Source: Salibaculum sp035270045
Lineage (GTDB): Bacteria; Pseudomonadota; Alphaproteobacteria; Rhodobacterales; Rhodobacteraceae
NCBI RefSeq assembly: GCF_035270045.1
Contig: NZ_DATFIP010000012.1
Span: 1 to 20,188, forward strand
DNA: 20,188 bases
Direction of reading: 5' to 3'
The notes beneath the pieces are model-generated. The model ran no database searches. It was given only the letters and a program-made list of their open reading frames with translations, and was not told where the DNA came from. Both the position numbers and the translations under genes were made by a program. How positions within the stretch are numbered: the stretch's first letter is position 1; every line of letters starts with the position of its first letter. Of the stretch, positions 5,987 to 13,483 are shown in pieces.

Positions 5987-8900
5987 CTATTCCGCCGCGC
6001 GCAGCGGCGGGGGGGCGGTTTCGACCACCGGGTCGGCTTCGGGGGCCGTGAAACCGTCGAATTCCGACCACTGGATTTCCGGCACCTTGGTCCGGCGGGC
6101 CTCGCGTTCGAGGGCCCAGTCGCGGGCCATGCGGCTGCCGCGCCCCGCGCCCAGCTTGGCAAGGCCCTGGGCTGCCCAACGGGCATAGGTCGTCACCCAG
6201 ACCCGAAGGGCCAGCATCGAGGGCGTGAAGATCAGCGTCAGGACCGTGGCGATGCCCAACCCGAAGACGACAGCCGTGGCCAGCTGCTTCCACCACAGCG
6301 CGGTGGGGCTGTCGATGGAATAGCCGCCGCCGAAGAAATCGAGCGACAGCCCGAACATCATCGGCGCGAGGCCGGCCATGGTGGTGGTCGTGGTCAGCAG
6401 CACGGGGCGGATACGATCCTCGGCGGTGCGGGTGATCGCCTCGGAGCGCGGCATGTATTTCTCGTAGTCCTGGTAGGTGTCGATCAGCACGATGTTGTTG
6501 TTCACCACGATCCCGGCCAGGGCCACGATCCCGGTGCCTGTCATGATGATCGAGAAGGGTTGGTCCATGACCAGCATCCCGATCAGCACGCCGGTGGTCG
6601 ACAGGATCACCGCCAGCAGCACGAGCGTGGCGTTGTAGAAGCTGTTGAACTGCGCCAGCAGGATGATGAACATCAGCCCCAGCGCCCCGGCAAAGGCGGT
6701 TTGCAGGAACTCCTGGCTTTCGGCCTGGTCCTGCTGGTCGCCGGTCCATTTCCAGCTCACACCCTCGGGCAGGGGGTTATCGGTCTCCAGCCACTCGGTC
6801 AGGGTGGCGATGCGTTCGTTGCCGTTGATGACCTCGGGGCGCGCGGTGCCGTCGTCGAGGGCCTGCTGCACCGCCGAAAGGTTCTCGGCGGTGTTGAGCG
6901 CGACGCGCTCATAGGCCGTGCCATCGGTGGTCTCGACCGTGCGGGACGCCTCGGCTTGCGCGCCTTCGGGCAATTCCCGGAAGGTGCCCAGGGCAACGGT
7001 TTCGCCGTCGGGCCCGTCGGTGATGAATTGCACCATGCCCTCGGCCACGCCGGCCTTGACGTCGAAGTAGCGTTCCTGGTCGACACGGTCGATCTGGCCG
7101 AGCTTCTCGACCGGCTGGCGCGTGATGAAGTTGGACAGCGGGATCAGCCCGTCAGGGGTGCGGACGCGCAGGCTGTCCAGGGTGGACAGGACCCGGTCCT
7201 CGCGCGGCAGACGCACGCGGATCTCGATCTCCTCGTCGCTTCCCCTGGGGGTGTAGGTGTCAAGCAGCAACCCGCGGGTGACCAGTTGGACCATGCCGCC
7301 CACCGTGGCAACGTCCGCGCCGTAGCGCCCGGCCTTTTCCGTGTCCACGTCGATTTCCCAGTCGATTCCGGGCAGGGGGCGGCTGTCCTCGACCTGGCTC
7401 AGGCCGAGGGTCCGGTCGAAGCGGTCGCGCGTGATCGCCGCGGCCTGCTTGAGCGTTTCCCAGTCGTTACCGGTCAGGCGCAGATGTACCGGCTTGGGGC
7501 TGGCCGGGCCGCGCGACAGGTTTAGGATCTCCGAGCGGACGCCGGGCAGGGTGTCGAGCGCGGCCTGGATGTTCTCCATGACCACGTCACCATCGAGGCG
7601 CTCCAGCGGGATGCCGTTCTCGCGGGCGTAGGCCGGGCGGTCTTCCCAGGGGATCATCTCGACCTGGAGCTGGCCGATGGTGTCACGCGGGCCTTCGCCG
7701 CCGCCGGTGTTCTGGTTCAGCCCGCCCTCGCCGGCAAAGGCGAAGACGGTATCGATGCCGGGCTGGTCCAGGACGATCCGCTCGGCCTGGGAAACCAGAT
7801 CGTCCTTTTCCTCGATCGAGAGGTTGCCGCGGGCCTGGACGTAGACGATGGCCTGCTCGGGCTCGCTCTCGGCGAAGAACTCGACGCCGTTGTTGTTGGA
7901 CCCGAAGTACATGAAGGTCCAGACCACGAAGGCGCCGATGGCGGCGATCGAGATGATCGGCATGACCGGGTTGCCCGAGATGAAATGGATCACCTGGCCG
8001 AAGGTGCTGCGCCGATACCCGGCCCGGATGCGCCGGGGTGTCCGGGTGATCGTGGCCGCGCTCACGGTCACGGCCATGGCCATGCAGGACACCACGAACA
8101 GCGCGATGCCCGGCAGCGAGGCGACCAGACCGTCGGTTTGCACCGCGCGGGCCCCGAAATAGCCCGGGTTCAGTGTCAGCATGGCGCCCGCGTAGGTCAT
8201 CAGGATCGCCGGGACCACCAGGGCGGCCCGGACAAGCCAGGGCAGGTGCGCGCGCAAGGCATCGGACCAGCGCCCGAAGACGCGGCTCATGCGGCCCGTC
8301 ACGCCGCCCATGACCGGCAGGTAGATCAGCGCCACGATCAGAGAGGCTGTCAGCACGAAGATGATCGTGACCGGCAGCAGCCCCATGAACTCGCCCGCCA
8401 CGCCGGGCCAGAAGAGCATGGGCAGGAAGGCGCAGAGCGTGGTGGCGGTGGAGCTGATGATGGGCCAGAACATGCGGCGCGCGGCCTCGACATAGGCATG
8501 CATGGGTCCGGTGCCCTCGGCGATGCGCTTGTCGGCGTATTCCACCACCACGATGGCCCCGTCGACCAGGATGCCCACGGCCAGGATCAGCCCGAACATC
8601 ACGATGTTGGAAATGGTCACGTCCAGCACCGCGAAAAGCGCGAAGCACAGCAGGAACGAGGTCGGGATGGCAAAGCCGACCAGCAGTGCCGGGCGAATGC
8701 CCAGGGCGGCGAGCACCACGATCATAACCAGCGCGATGGCCGTCAGAACCGAGCCTTCGAGCTGGCTGACCATGGAGGCCACGACCCGACTCTGGTCGTT
8801 GGAATAGCCGACCTGCACCGCCTGGCGCAGGTCATCGGGCCATTCGGCGACGGCGCCATTGACGGTGTCGCGCACCTCTGCGGCGGTGTCGATCAGGTTG

Positions 8901-9766
8901 AACCCCTTGCGCTTGACCACCTGGAGCGCCACGGTCGTGGTGCCGTTGAACCGCGCGGTGCTGACGCGGTCTTCGAAGGTGGGGCGGATTTCCGCCAGGT
9001 CGCCGAGGGTGACCACGCGGTCGCCGTTGGTGCGCACGGGCAGGGAATAGACGTCACGCGCCTCGTCGAAGGACGAGGGCACCTTGACCGAGAAATCCCC
9101 CCGTTCGCTGCTCACCTCGCCCGCGGCGACCAGAAGGTTGTTCTGGGTCACCGTGTTGATCAGGTCATTCGCCGTGACGTTGTAGCTTTCCAGCTTGAGC
9201 GGGTCGATCACGACTTCCAGCATCTCCTCGCGCTGGCCGGTCAGCTGCGCTTCGAGCACCGCGTCGATGCCCTCGACCTCGTCCTGCAGGCGCTCGGCCA
9301 CGTCGATCAGGGTGCGCTCGGGCACCTCGCCGGTCAGGTTGACGATTATGATGGGGAATTCGGAGAAGTTGATCTCGTTGATGGAATACTGGTCGGCGCC
9401 ATTGGGGAACTGGCCCTCGGCGCTGTTCATGGCATCGCGGACATCGGCCATGGTGCGCGACTTGTCCCAGCCGAACTCGAACTCAAGCGCCACGCCGGCA
9501 TAGCCCTCGGCGGCGGTCGAGGACATCGTGTCCAGCCCGTCGATGTCCTGAAGCTCTGCCTCCATCGGCTTGACCAGCAGGGTCTCGGCGTCCTCGGCCG
9601 AGATGCCGGGGAAGGGAACCGAGACGAAAAGCGCCGGGATCTCGATGTCCGGCTCGCCTTCCTTGGGCAGACCCACGTAAGAGGCTGCCCCCGCCGCCAG
9701 GGACAGCACGATGAAGGCGATGATCATGCGGGCATGGTTTGCCGCCCAGTCGACGATTCCCGTCAT
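5987..9766 (-). CDS. RND-family efflux pump inner-membrane permease
   Basis: A proton-driven trimeric exporter of the AcrB/HAE1-like RND superfamily that would work with the adjacent adaptor and an outer-membrane TolC-type channel (not in this window). It opens with a first helix, then PGISAEDAETLLVKPMEAEL of the porter domain. Helix-4 motif AVGILVDGAIVVVEY carries Asp402, but the second Asp of AcrB's pair is Gly403. Helix 10 reads VVNNNIVLID (Asn1089-1091) where AcrB has Lys940. At 1259 residues it is about 200 longer than AcrB. Extra length includes two additional hydrophobic helices at about 510-530 and 550-572, an insertion in the second porter half, and a C-terminal tail. The start has GGGAGG seven bases upstream and overlaps the adaptor stop as ATGA, implying translational coupling. 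Substrates unknown. Confidence 0.95.
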   Translation of the reverse strand: MTGIVDWAANHARMIIAFIVLSLAAGAASYVGLPKEGEPDIEIPALFVSVPFPGISAEDAETLLVKPMEAELQDIDGLDTMSSTAAEGYAGVALEFEFGWDKSRTMADVRDAMNSAEGQFPNGADQYSINEINFSEFPIIIVNLTGEVPERTLIDVAERLQDEVEGIDAVLEAQLTGQREEMLEVVIDPLKLESYNVTANDLINTVTQNNLLVAAGEVSSERGDFSVKVPSSFDEARDVYSLPVRTNGDRVVTLGDLAEIRPTFEDRVSTARFNGTTTVALQVVKRKGFNLIDTAAEVRDTVNGAVAEWPDDLRQAVQVGYSNDQSRVVASMVSQLEGSVLTAIALVMIVVLAALGIRPALLVGFAIPTSFLLCFALFAVLDVTISNIVMFGLILAVGILVDGAIVVVEYADKRIAEGTGPMHAYVEAARRMFWPIISSTATTLCAFLPMLFWPGVAGEFMGLLPVTIIFVLTASLIVALIYLPVMGGVTGRMSRVFGRWSDALRAHLPWLVRAALVVPAILMTYAGAMLTLNPGYFGARAVQTDGLVASLPGIALFVVSCMAMAVTVSAATITRTPRRIRAGYRRSTFGQVIHFISGNPVMPIISIAAIGAFVVWTFMYFGSNNNGVEFFAESEPEQAIVYVQARGNLSIEEKDDLVSQAERIVLDQPGIDTVFAFAGEGGLNQNTGGGEGPRDTIGQLQVEMIPWEDRPAYARENGIPLERLDGDVVMENIQAALDTLPGVRSEILNLSRGPASPKPVHLRLTGNDWETLKQAAAITRDRFDRTLGLSQVEDSRPLPGIDWEIDVDTEKAGRYGADVATVGGMVQLVTRGLLLDTYTPRGSDEEIEIRVRLPREDRVLSTLDSLRVRTPDGLIPLSNFITRQPVEKLGQIDRVDQERYFDVKAGVAEGMVQFITDGPDGETVALGTFRELPEGAQAEASRTVETTDGTAYERVALNTAENLSAVQQALDDGTARPEVINGNERIATLTEWLETDNPLPEGVSWKWTGDQQDQAESQEFLQTAFAGALGLMFIILLAQFNSFYNATLVLLAVILSTTGVLIGMLVMDQPFSIIMTGTGIVALAGIVVNNNIVLIDTYQDYEKYMPRSEAITRTAEDRIRPVLLTTTTTMAGLAPMMFGLSLDFFGGGYSIDSPTALWWKQLATAVVFGLGIATVLTLIFTPSMLALRVWVTTYARWAAQGLAKLGAGRGSRMARDWALEREARRTKVPEIQWSEFDGFTAPEADPVVETAPPPLRAAE

Positions 9767-11103
9767 CCGTTCGCCTCCCTGTAGGTGGGCGCGACGGGCA
9801 CGCCGTCGCGGACGTATTCCTGGCCCACGACGATCACGTCCAGGCTGTCGGGCAGGCCCGTCACCCAGACGCCTTCCACCGTGTCGCGCAGCACGCTGAC
9901 CCGGTGGAACCGGGCGATATCGGCGTCGTCCACCGCCCGCACGCCGATGTCACCGTCGTCGTTGAGCGTCAGCGACGAGGCAGCCAGCAGATGTGCCGAA
10001 CGCCCCTCGGCCCCGATCAGGATCTCGGCGGTCTGACCATCGCGGATCGCCAGGTCGGGGTTGGGCACCTCGATCTCCACGCGGAATGTGCGGGTGGCCT
10101 GGTCGGCCGAGCGTGACAGGAAGGTGACCGGCCCCTGGACACGCTCGCCGCTGCTGAGTTCGGCGCCAGCCATGGCCCCGGTCTCGACCTTGGCAACATC
10201 GGCCTCGGGGACGAAGCCCACCAGTTTGATCGGGTCCAGCTGAATGACGGTGGCACAGGGGCTGCCCGGCTGCATCAGGGTGCCCAGTTCGGTCGTGTCA
10301 CTCTCCAGCAGGCCCTCGAAGGGGGCCGTTATGGTCAGACGGTCCAGTTCGCGCTCCGCGGCGGCCACCGCGGCCTGGGCCGACTGGATGCCGGCGCGGG
10401 CGGCCTCGACTCCGGCGGTGGCCCCCTCGATGCTGGCCTCGGCGCTTGAAATGCCCGCCTGCGCCCCCTCGACGGCGGCCTCGGCCGAGGTCAGGCCGGC
10501 GCGGGCCGAGGCCAGCGCGGCCTCGGCGTTGGCCAGCCGCGTTTCCGAGGCGAAGCCCCCTTCCGACAGCCGTGCCGCAGCGTTTTCATTGATCCTCGCC
10601 TCGTCGAGCCGTGCCTCGGCCTCGGTCCGGCGCGCCTCGGCCTCGGCCAGCCGTGCGGCGGCTTCGGCGCGACGGGCGCGGGCCTCGGGCACGCGGGCCT
10701 GCGCCTCGGGCAAGCGGGCGCGCGCCTCGCGCAACCGGCCGCGCGCCTCTTCTAGCGTGGACTGGCGGGTGCCCGGGTCGAGCTTGCACAGCAGGGCGCC
10801 CGCCTCGACAAAGGCACCCTTGCGGATCGGCTCCGAGATGACCTGTCCGGAAGTCTCGGCGGCGACGGTAACCTGGCGGGCGGCCTCTGTGCGGCCGCGC
10901 AGGACCACGGCGCTGTCCACCGCCTGTGCTTGCGAGGTCTCGACCACAACGCTGACCGGGGCAGGGCCGGTCTCCCCGGTCTCGTCAGCGGTCTCCTCCG
11001 AGGGACCGACCTGGGCGATGGCAAGAACGGTTTCGCGTTCGAAGATCAGGAAATAAAGCGATACGGACACCAGCGCTGCGGTAAGGATCGGCATCAGGCG
11101 CAT
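9763..11103 (-). CDS. RND efflux periplasmic adaptor (HlyD/AcrA-type membrane fusion protein)
   Basis: The adaptor joining the RND pump to an outer-membrane channel. Of 446 residues: an N-terminal uncleaved-looking hydrophobic anchor (about 4-21); half of the lipoyl-like domain (VTVAAETSGQVISEPIRKGAFVEAGALL, about 78-105); a very Ala/Glu/Arg-rich coiled-coil hairpin (about 113-256) whose tip is near RLSEGGFASETRL (178-190); the returning lipoyl half (ITAPFEGLLES); then the beta-barrel and membrane-proximal regions. The hairpin arms are about 70 residues each, clearly longer than in AcrA. The internal heptad-like repeats (SAEAAVEGAQAG and similar) are also visible as repetitive GC-rich DNA. 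First gene of the operon; AGAGGA lies about 11 bases before the ATG. An alternative ATG at 11094 would shorten the N-terminus. Confidence 0.94.
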   Translation of the reverse strand: MRLMPILTAALVSVSLYFLIFERETVLAIAQVGPSEETADETGETGPAPVSVVVETSQAQAVDSAVVLRGRTEAARQVTVAAETSGQVISEPIRKGAFVEAGALLCKLDPGTRQSTLEEARGRLREARARLPEAQARVPEARARRAEAAARLAEAEARRTEAEARLDEARINENAAARLSEGGFASETRLANAEAALASARAGLTSAEAAVEGAQAGISSAEASIEGATAGVEAARAGIQSAQAAVAAAERELDRLTITAPFEGLLESDTTELGTLMQPGSPCATVIQLDPIKLVGFVPEADVAKVETGAMAGAELSSGERVQGPVTFLSRSADQATRTFRVEIEVPNPDLAIRDGQTAEILIGAEGRSAHLLAASSLTLNDDGDIGVRAVDDADIARFHRVSVLRDTVEGVWVTGLPDSLDVIVVGQEYVRDGVPVAPTYREANG

Positions 11104-11184
11104 GAACGGGTCATTCCTCTCGTCGTTCGGCCCCGGAGCAAGGGCCGCGTACTCGTTTCCATAGTATTACGTGGCGAATTTCTG

Positions 11185-11196
11185 AACCGACCAGTT
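11185..11196. promoter_or_regulatory. Imperfect palindrome, possible repressor operator of the RND operon
   Basis: AACCGACCAGTT reads the same on both strands at 8 of 12 positions (AACnG..CnGTT). It lies just downstream of the putative minus-strand -10 box, a usual position for a TetR-type repressor site in efflux operons. No regulator gene is present in the window, so the assignment is inference. Confidence 0.35.
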
Positions 11197-11197
11197 T

Positions 11198-11226
11198 AGT
11201 TTAGGAAAATTTCCTCCTTGCCGCAA
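11198..11226 (-). promoter_or_regulatory. Putative promoter of the adaptor-RND operon
   Basis: On the minus strand TTGCGG (bases 11221-11226) and TAAACT (bases 11198-11203) are 17 bp apart. The -10 matches consensus at 4/6 and the -35 is weak (3/6). The leader to the ATG at 11103 would be roughly 85 bases. The DNA here (11161-11215) is clearly AT-richer than its surroundings. Confidence 0.35.
11203..11215. repeat. Perfect 6-1-6 palindrome in the RND promoter spacer
   Basis: AGGAAA, one central A, then TTTCCT. It abuts the putative -10 box and lies within the promoter spacer, so a bound protein would affect initiation. Confidence 0.7.
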
Positions 11227-11280
11227 GGCGTCTTCTGCACCTGCGAAATGCCCCGGTCCCGGATCGCGGCGCGGGCGCCC

Positions 11281-11310
11281 TTGTCTCTGTGGCGGGCTTC
11301 GGGATATGAG
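11281..11310 (+). promoter_or_regulatory. Putative promoter of the yfgM-bamB-der cluster
   Basis: TTGTCT (11281-11286) and TATGAG (11305-11310) are 18 bp apart, each matching consensus at 4/6. Transcription would start near 11317. The ATG at 11306 lies inside the -10 box, which supports 11360 as the real start of the first gene. Confidence 0.4.
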
Positions 11311-11359
11311 AGGCCAATCCGGCACGTCCGGGCCACGCCGCGCGGCATATGGGGCGAGC

Positions 11360-12031
11360 ATGAGCCAGAACGACAGTTTCATCGACGAGGTTACCGAAGA
11401 GGTCCGGCGCGACCGGCTTTTCCAGTACCTGCGCCGCTACGGCTGGATTGCCGTTGCGGTGGTGCTGGTGCTGGTGGGGGGCACGGCCTTCAACGAGTGG
11501 CGCAAGGCCGAGGCCCGCGCCGAGGCCCAGGCCCGCGGCGATGCCATGCTGGCGGCGATCCGGCAGGACGAGCCCGCGACCCGCGCCAATGCGCTGATCG
11601 GGCTTGACCCCGACGGTGGCGCGGTGGCTGTGTCCAACATGCTTGCCGCGACAGAACTGCAAGAGGCCGGGGAGATCGAGGGCGCCGTTGCCGCGCTCGA
11701 GGCCGTGGCGACGGACGAGGCGGTGCCGGCGATCTACCGCGACCTGGCCGCCCTCAAGGGTGCGATGATCGGTGCCGGGGTCCGCGATGTCGAAACCCGC
11801 CGCGCCACGCTCGCCGGCTTGTCTCGGCCCGGCGCGCCGTTTCGCATGATCGCCCAGGAACAGCTGGCCCTGATCGCGGTCGACGAGGGCGACACCGACG
11901 CCGCCGTCGAGCAGTTCCGCGCCATTGCCGTGGACGCCGAGGCAACGCGGGGCTTGCGCGAACGGGCGCTGCAGATGATTGTGGCCTTGGGTGGCGAGAT
12001 CGAGGATCTGGCGTTGCCCGGCGGAGAATGA
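11360..12031 (+). CDS. yfgM: YfgM-like tetratricopeptide-type membrane protein (TPR_21)
   Basis: A small inner-membrane protein with one helix and a periplasmic alpha-helical TPR-like domain. E. coli YfgM binds the SecYEG translocon and the chaperone PpiD and helps pass proteins to periplasmic chaperones. Of 223 residues: a charged cytosolic N-terminus (MSQNDSFIDEVTEEVRRDRL), one transmembrane segment at about 26-42 (WIAVAVVLVLVGGTAF), then Ala-rich helical repeats to the end. GGGG lies five bases before the ATG at 11360. An upstream in-frame ATG at 11306 is rejected because it falls within a promoter-like box. It is followed by bamB and der, the order seen in E. coli. Sequence identity between distant YfgM proteins is low, so the order carries much of the call. 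Confidence 0.82.
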   Translation: MSQNDSFIDEVTEEVRRDRLFQYLRRYGWIAVAVVLVLVGGTAFNEWRKAEARAEAQARGDAMLAAIRQDEPATRANALIGLDPDGGAVAVSNMLAATELQEAGEIEGAVAALEAVATDEAVPAIYRDLAALKGAMIGAGVRDVETRRATLAGLSRPGAPFRMIAQEQLALIAVDEGDTDAAVEQFRAIAVDAEATRGLRERALQMIVALGGEIEDLALPGGE

Positions 12032-12116
12032 CCATGCGGGCCGGACCTTACCGCGGAATCGGCGCGCGCCGGATCGGCCCGTGCAACCGGGACCGGGGCC
12101 GGGACAGGGGGAAAGC

Positions 12117-13436
12117 GTGACTTTGAAACCATTTCTGGCAGGGCTGATCGCCCTTGGCACCCTGGCCGCCTGTGGCGGGCAAGAGGAAATCCTCCCGGGC
12201 GAGCGGCTGGACATCCGCACCGACATCGACGGCCCGACGCAGGCCGAGGCGCCCTTTGCCAACGAGGCGCGTCCGATTTCCCTGGCCGGACCGGTCGAGA
12301 ATACCGCCTGGAGCCATCGCAACGGGGGCCCCGAGCACCAGATCACCCATCCGGCGCTGGGCCGGGGGCTGACCCCGGTCTTTGCCGCCGACATCGGCGA
12401 GGGCGACGGCCGTCGTCACCGCATAACGGCCGATCCTGTCGTGGCCGCCGGGCGCGTCTTCACGCTGGACGCGCGCACCCAGGTTGTGGCCACCTCGACG
12501 GCGGGAGAAAGGCTCTGGGCGCGCCCGCTCGCCGTGGCCTCGGATAATCGGCGCGACGCTTCGGGCGGCGGGCTGGCCACCGATGGCGAGACCCTTCTGG
12601 TGACCACCGGGTTCGGCGAACTCGTGGCGCTGGATACCGCGACGGGCGCGGAACGCTGGACCCAGGACCTGGACGCGCCAGGCACCTCGGCGCCGACGAT
12701 TCGCAATGGGCTGGCCTATGTCGTCTCGCGCGATGGCCGCGCCTGGGCGGTGGACATGGAGACGGGGCGTGTCCGCTGGACGTTGACCGGCACACCGTCA
12801 GCCGCGAATTTCGCCGGCGGGCCGGGCGCCGCCGTCACCTCCGAGATCGCCGTCTTTCCCCTTCCCACGGGTGAGGTGCTGGCCGCCTTCCCCCGGGGCG
12901 GGCTGCGGCGCTGGGCTTCTATCGTGACCGGCCAGCGGCCGGGGCGGGCGGCCTCGACCATTTCGGACCTGGCCGGCGACCCGGTGATCGACGGCGACCG
13001 CGTCTATGTCGGAAATGTCTCGGGCCGCCTGGCGGCGCTGCGACTGGCCAACGGCGACCGTATCTGGAGCGTGTCCGAAGGCGCGGTCGGCCCGGTCTGG
13101 CCCGCGGGGGGATCGGTATTCCTGGTCAACGACCTGGGCGAGCTTCTGCGGTTGGATGCCGCCGACGGCAGCCCGGTCTGGCGGGTGGACCTGCCCGGTT
13201 TCGTGGAAAGCCGAGAACGCCGCCAGAGCACGCGGCATGAACACTATGGCCCGGTGCTTGCCGGGGGGCGGCTGATCGTGGCCTCCTCGGACGGGCTGGT
13301 CCGGCAGTTCGACCCCGTCAGCGGCGACCTGGTCGGCACGCTTGAGGTGCGCGGCGGGGCCACGTCGAACCCGGTTGTCGCGGGTGGCACGCTTTACGTG
13401 GTGACCAAGCGGGGACAATTGCTGGCTTTCCGTTGA
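12117..13436 (+). CDS. bamB: BamB-like outer-membrane assembly lipoprotein (PQQ-type beta-propeller)
   Basis: A lipoprotein subunit of the BAM complex, which inserts beta-barrel proteins into the outer membrane. The GTG at 12117 is preceded by GGGGG with five bases of spacing. It gives a type II signal peptide with lipobox LAAC and lipidated Cys19; Gly at +2 is compatible with outer-membrane sorting. The rest of the 439 residues is a propeller of PQQ-like repeats, each ending in a tryptophan strand such as TGAERWTQDL, TGRVRWTLTG, NGDRIWSVSEG and DGSPVWRVDLPG. The open frame extends further upstream but without a ribosome site and would lose the lipobox. Located 85 bp after the YfgM-like gene and 47 bp before der. 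A generic PQQ-repeat protein is the alternative, but the gene order supports BamB. Confidence 0.92.
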   Translation: MTLKPFLAGLIALGTLAACGGQEEILPGERLDIRTDIDGPTQAEAPFANEARPISLAGPVENTAWSHRNGGPEHQITHPALGRGLTPVFAADIGEGDGRRHRITADPVVAAGRVFTLDARTQVVATSTAGERLWARPLAVASDNRRDASGGGLATDGETLLVTTGFGELVALDTATGAERWTQDLDAPGTSAPTIRNGLAYVVSRDGRAWAVDMETGRVRWTLTGTPSAANFAGGPGAAVTSEIAVFPLPTGEVLAAFPRGGLRRWASIVTGQRPGRAASTISDLAGDPVIDGDRVYVGNVSGRLAALRLANGDRIWSVSEGAVGPVWPAGGSVFLVNDLGELLRLDAADGSPVWRVDLPGFVESRERRQSTRHEHYGPVLAGGRLIVASSDGLVRQFDPVSGDLVGTLEVRGGATSNPVVAGGTLYVVTKRGQLLAFR

Positions 13437-13483
13437 GCCGCAAACGGTGTATCGGGCCCGTCTGATCCGATGGAACATGCGTC

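Noticed and set aside
5820..6749. Minus-strand frame overlapping the 3' end of the RND gene
   Set aside because: Out-of-frame shadow rich in Arg, Gly and Pro; no ribosome site and no sensible product.
7985..9784. Plus-strand open frame of 599 codons antisense to the RND pump
   Set aside because: His/Gln/Asp/Gly-rich shadow typical of the reverse strand of GC-rich genes; no start signal or domain, and the RND frame is unmistakable.
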